Shown here: in pieces, positions 61,848 to 64,000 of the stretch
Layout of the letters: every line of letters starts with the position of its first letter
Numbering within the stretch: the first letter of the stretch is position 1
Origin: Bacteriovorax sp. BSW11_IV
Lineage (GTDB): Bacteria; Bdellovibrionota; Bacteriovoracia; Bacteriovoracales; Bacteriovoracaceae
Length of the DNA stretch: 64,000 nt
NCBI RefSeq assembly: GCF_000447755.1
Contig: NZ_AUNE01000030.1
Location: 29,448 to 93,447, forward strand
Direction of reading: 5' to 3'
Translations under genes and position numbers: made by a program
The notes under the pieces: model-generated
What the model saw: the letters and a program-made list of their open reading frames with translations, nothing else
The model's database searches: none
What the model was told of the DNA's origin: nothing

Positions 61848-62729
61848 ATGAAGGATAATATACGAGAAGTTGTTGAAATTATTGAAAACCTTTCTCCTCA
61901 AGAAGGTGAAAATAAAACAAAGGTTTCTGGCCTAATTATACGTAAACATTCAAGTGAGCTTATTACTCATAGTGTTTTCAGACCTTTGTTTTGTTTAACT
62001 GTTCAAGGTGATAAAGAGGTCGAAATTGGAGGGACCATTTATAATTATGGTTCAGGAGATTATGTACTAGTCTCTGCTGATCTTGCGCTAACTGCGACAA
62101 TAAGTAATGTGTCTGAAGAAAAACCTTATCTTGGAGTTTTGATAGAACTTGATCCTCTTCTCGTGATTGATGTTTTAAAGGATGTTACTTTTGAAAAACG
62201 GTTGAATCCGTCTCCCGAAAGGGCAGTTGTCGTGGATCATGCTGAGGATAGAATTGTCGATGCCATTAAGAGATTACTTCTAACATTGAAAAATGATGAG
62301 AATGAATATTTATCAAAACTCTATATTAGAGAAATTATATTCCACCTGCTTTCCAAAGAGAATGGCCATACTCTTTACCAATTAGGATTAATGGGTGGGC
62401 AGTTTCAAAAAATTAAAAAATCAATTTCCCTCATACTTAATAATTATAAAGATAAAATAAATATAGAAGATATGGCCAAATTAGCGGCCATGAGTACTTC
62501 TTCCTTTCATAAATCGTTTAAAGACGTCACAGGACTTAGTCCAATTCAATATCAGAAAAAAATTAGGCTTATGCAAGCAAGAGCATTAATTACAGGAAGT
62601 GGTGAGGATATCTCATCGGTGGCCTTTGAGGTAGGCTATGAAAGCCCTTCTCAATTTAGTCGTGAGTATTTACGACAATTTGGAAAAACTCCAAGCGAAG
62701 AAAGAGTGAAATATTTATCGGCCAACTAG
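61848..62729 (+). CDS. AraC-family regulator with AraC_N cupin
   Basis: 293 residues. N-terminal cupin of the AraC_N type (FRPLFCLTVQGDKEVEIGG, GDYVLVSADLALTATI); C-terminal two helix-turn-helix motifs (INIEDMAKLAAMSTSSFHKSF and ISSVAFEVGYESPSQFSREY, ending FGKTPSEE). Probably controls the divergent alpha/beta hydrolase; the effector is unknown. A perfect -10 box 6 bases before the ATG suggests leaderless translation. Confidence 0.88.
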   Translation: MKDNIREVVEIIENLSPQEGENKTKVSGLIIRKHSSELITHSVFRPLFCLTVQGDKEVEIGGTIYNYGSGDYVLVSADLALTATISNVSEEKPYLGVLIELDPLLVIDVLKDVTFEKRLNPSPERAVVVDHAEDRIVDAIKRLLLTLKNDENEYLSKLYIREIIFHLLSKENGHTLYQLGLMGGQFQKIKKSISLILNNYKDKINIEDMAKLAAMSTSSFHKSFKDVTGLSPIQYQKKIRLMQARALITGSGEDISSVAFEVGYESPSQFSREYLRQFGKTPSEERVKYLSAN

Positions 62730-62760
62730 CTCATAATTAAATAATCTGTATAGTAACGGG

Positions 62761-63885
62761 ATGAAAAAATACATCCTTATTGCCACTACATTTGCAACTT
62801 CTCTAACCTTTGCGAACTCTCAGAAAGATCTCTCTTTCTCTGGAAGTTGTGAAAGTTCAAATAGAGCGACAATTTCTTTTGTTGGCGATATTCTTGTTCA
62901 CAAGGCGATCTATAAGAGTGTTGCTAAGGGAAGTAAGGATTTTTCAACAATCTGGAATGCTGTAAATCCAATGATCCAAAAGGCCGACTTCAGTGTGGCA
63001 AATCTTGAGGGGGCCGCTGCTCTTGGAATTGATTCTAATGGTCGCGATAAAGGTGATGTCGGATTTATCTATGACGGCAAGGTTTATTCTGGTACGAACT
63101 TCGTATTTAATTATCACCCAAAAATTGCCAAGGATTTAAAGAAGTCGGGTTATGATCTTATTTCTTTTGCCAACAATCATTCAATGGATAGATTTTCTCT
63201 AGGTGTTGATAAAACGCTTGAGGCATTACATGAAGCTGATCTTATAACTTCAGGAGCTAGAAAAACCTATGAAGATGAGAGCAAGCTTTACTCTGTGGTT
63301 AATATCGAAGGAATTAACGTGGCCTTCGTTGCATGTACAGAATCATTAAATGGAAGAAGTGATAAAGAGAATCAAATTCTTAATTGCAATAATGGAAGTG
63401 TTGAAAAAATTGTAAAAAAATTAAAAGAGTCATCAGAAGTTGATTTTATAACAGTTATGCCTCATTGGGGAATAGAATATAAAACAGAACCAAGTGGTTC
63501 TCAGAAAATGTTGGCCCGCAAGTTTGCTGAAGCAGGGGCCGGTGCCGTCATTGGTTCACATCCACATGTTCCACAACCTTGGGAGAAGTACATTACTTCA
63601 AAAGGTGAGGAAGCTCTTTTCGTTTATTCTCTTGGAAACTTTGTGGCCTTTCAAAAAGGGCTTAACAATAAAACTGGTCCAATCGTATATCTAAACCTTG
63701 TCAAAGATTTAGATAACAAAGCAAAAATATCAGGTGTTGCCTATTCACTGACTCAAAGACAAGGATACTATGTTCTTCCTGTTGGAAAGAATGCAAAAAG
63801 CTTTGTTAACAATGGAAAGAAGTTCTATGGGGCAAAGTCGTTTCTTTTACCTGAAGAGCCACTTGCGAAAATTCTTTGTGACTAA
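62761..63885 (+). CDS. CapA-family secreted metallophosphatase-like protein
   Basis: 374 residues with a signal peptide (cleavage near TFANS). CapA/PgsA-fold motifs: ISFVGDILVH (metal-binding Asp and His), ANLEG, SFANNHSMDR, MPHWGIEY, GSHPHVPQPWE and YSLGNFV. Members aid poly-gamma-glutamate or capsule handling, though many CapA-like proteins have other roles. No other capsule genes are adjacent. TATAGT lies 6 bases before the ATG and no ribosome-binding site is present. Confidence 0.88.
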   Translation: MKKYILIATTFATSLTFANSQKDLSFSGSCESSNRATISFVGDILVHKAIYKSVAKGSKDFSTIWNAVNPMIQKADFSVANLEGAAALGIDSNGRDKGDVGFIYDGKVYSGTNFVFNYHPKIAKDLKKSGYDLISFANNHSMDRFSLGVDKTLEALHEADLITSGARKTYEDESKLYSVVNIEGINVAFVACTESLNGRSDKENQILNCNNGSVEKIVKKLKESSEVDFITVMPHWGIEYKTEPSGSQKMLARKFAEAGAGAVIGSHPHVPQPWEKYITSKGEEALFVYSLGNFVAFQKGLNNKTGPIVYLNLVKDLDNKAKISGVAYSLTQRQGYYVLPVGKNAKSFVNNGKKFYGAKSFLLPEEPLAKILCD

Positions 63886-63897
63886 TACAATTTATGT

Positions 63898-64000
63898 ATG
63901 AACACAAAAGTAACATCATTTTTTAAAAAGAATCAGAATTGGAAAGAAGAAAGTATCGCTTTGAGAGAAGTCGTCCTTGAATGTGGGCTTGATGAAGACT
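63898..64000 (+). CDS. YdeI/DUF1801-like protein, 3' end outside the window
   Basis: 34 codons are visible. The sequence (VTSFFKKNQNWKEE, ALREVVLECGLDED) matches the N terminus of YdeI-like/DUF1801 proteins (VDAFxxKxKxWxEE...LRxIIL..GLxE). The remainder lies beyond the window. It is 12 bases after the capA-like gene. Confidence 0.65.
   Translation, partial: MNTKVTSFFKKNQNWKEESIALREVVLECGLDED

Overview
The window is a chromosomal segment of an AT-rich Gram-negative bacterium. Gene content points to the Bdellovibrionota, most likely a Bacteriovorax/Halobacteriovorax-type predator. This is an inference from low GC, the very large share of signal-peptide and lipoprotein genes, the many secreted hydrolases and the mix of neighbours; no 16S rRNA gene is present to confirm it. 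Coding density is high, nearly every gene is intact, and no insertion sequence, prophage or CRISPR array was seen.

Layout. 1-7000: a 5'-truncated HEXXH protein, a 2Fe-2S ferredoxin, leucine dehydrogenase, an outer-membrane barrel protein coupled to an SGNH hydrolase, and a fused E1 alpha/beta branched-chain 2-oxo acid dehydrogenase. 7000-16400: a cut-down ComEC-like membrane protein, nadC-nadB, an FtsJ/RlmM-like methyltransferase, a pentapeptide-repeat protein facing an HTH + von Willebrand A pair, mutY and a secreted HELAH protein. 16400-25000: RNase P RNA on the minus strand, a TolC-family protein, a zinc-ribbon coiled-coil protein, the aroC-aroB-aroA operon and a lytic transglycosylase. 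25000-39600: an accessory-looking stretch of transporters, three regulators or sensors, a prolyl oligopeptidase, two transglutaminase-like proteins, a PAS-PAS chemoreceptor, a trypsin-like lipoprotein and many small secreted proteins. 39600-40300: a tRNA with CAU anticodon next to what looks like an eroded tRNA array. 40300-50000: dapF, tlyA, a LOG-family gene, a cytochrome c, a gamma carbonic anhydrase, envelope lipoproteins, an LPLAT-like acyltransferase, DUF3015 and DUF4105 proteins. 50000-64000: Hpt plus HD-GYP signalling pair, a second transglycosylase, a YecM-DUF4269 fusion, a chemoreceptor with a c-type haem motif, a LuxR regulator followed by an orphan CpaF-like ATPase, a Cys-nucleophile alpha/beta hydrolase opposite an AraC regulator, CapA, and a YdeI-like gene cut by the window end.

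How the genes fit together. Leucine dehydrogenase and the fused E1 feed branched-chain amino acids to acyl-CoA. nadCB, aroCBA and dapF are core biosynthesis. The secreted peptidases, transglycosylases and lipoproteins suit a lifestyle that degrades external or prey polymers. Two chemoreceptors, an Hpt/HD-GYP pair and three AraC regulators provide signalling.

The most notable unexplained signals are: (1) a recurrent TAnnnT-like -10 box placed 6-7 bases before the start codon with no ribosome-binding site, suggesting many leaderless mRNAs; (2) a YggS-family gene whose conserved frame extends about 96 codons upstream of its first ATG with no canonical start; (3) four CACCA/ACCA-plus-hairpin units beside the tRNA; (4) the YecM-DUF4269 fusion, the haem-motif chemoreceptor, the orphan CpaF ATPase and the HTH-vWA pair.
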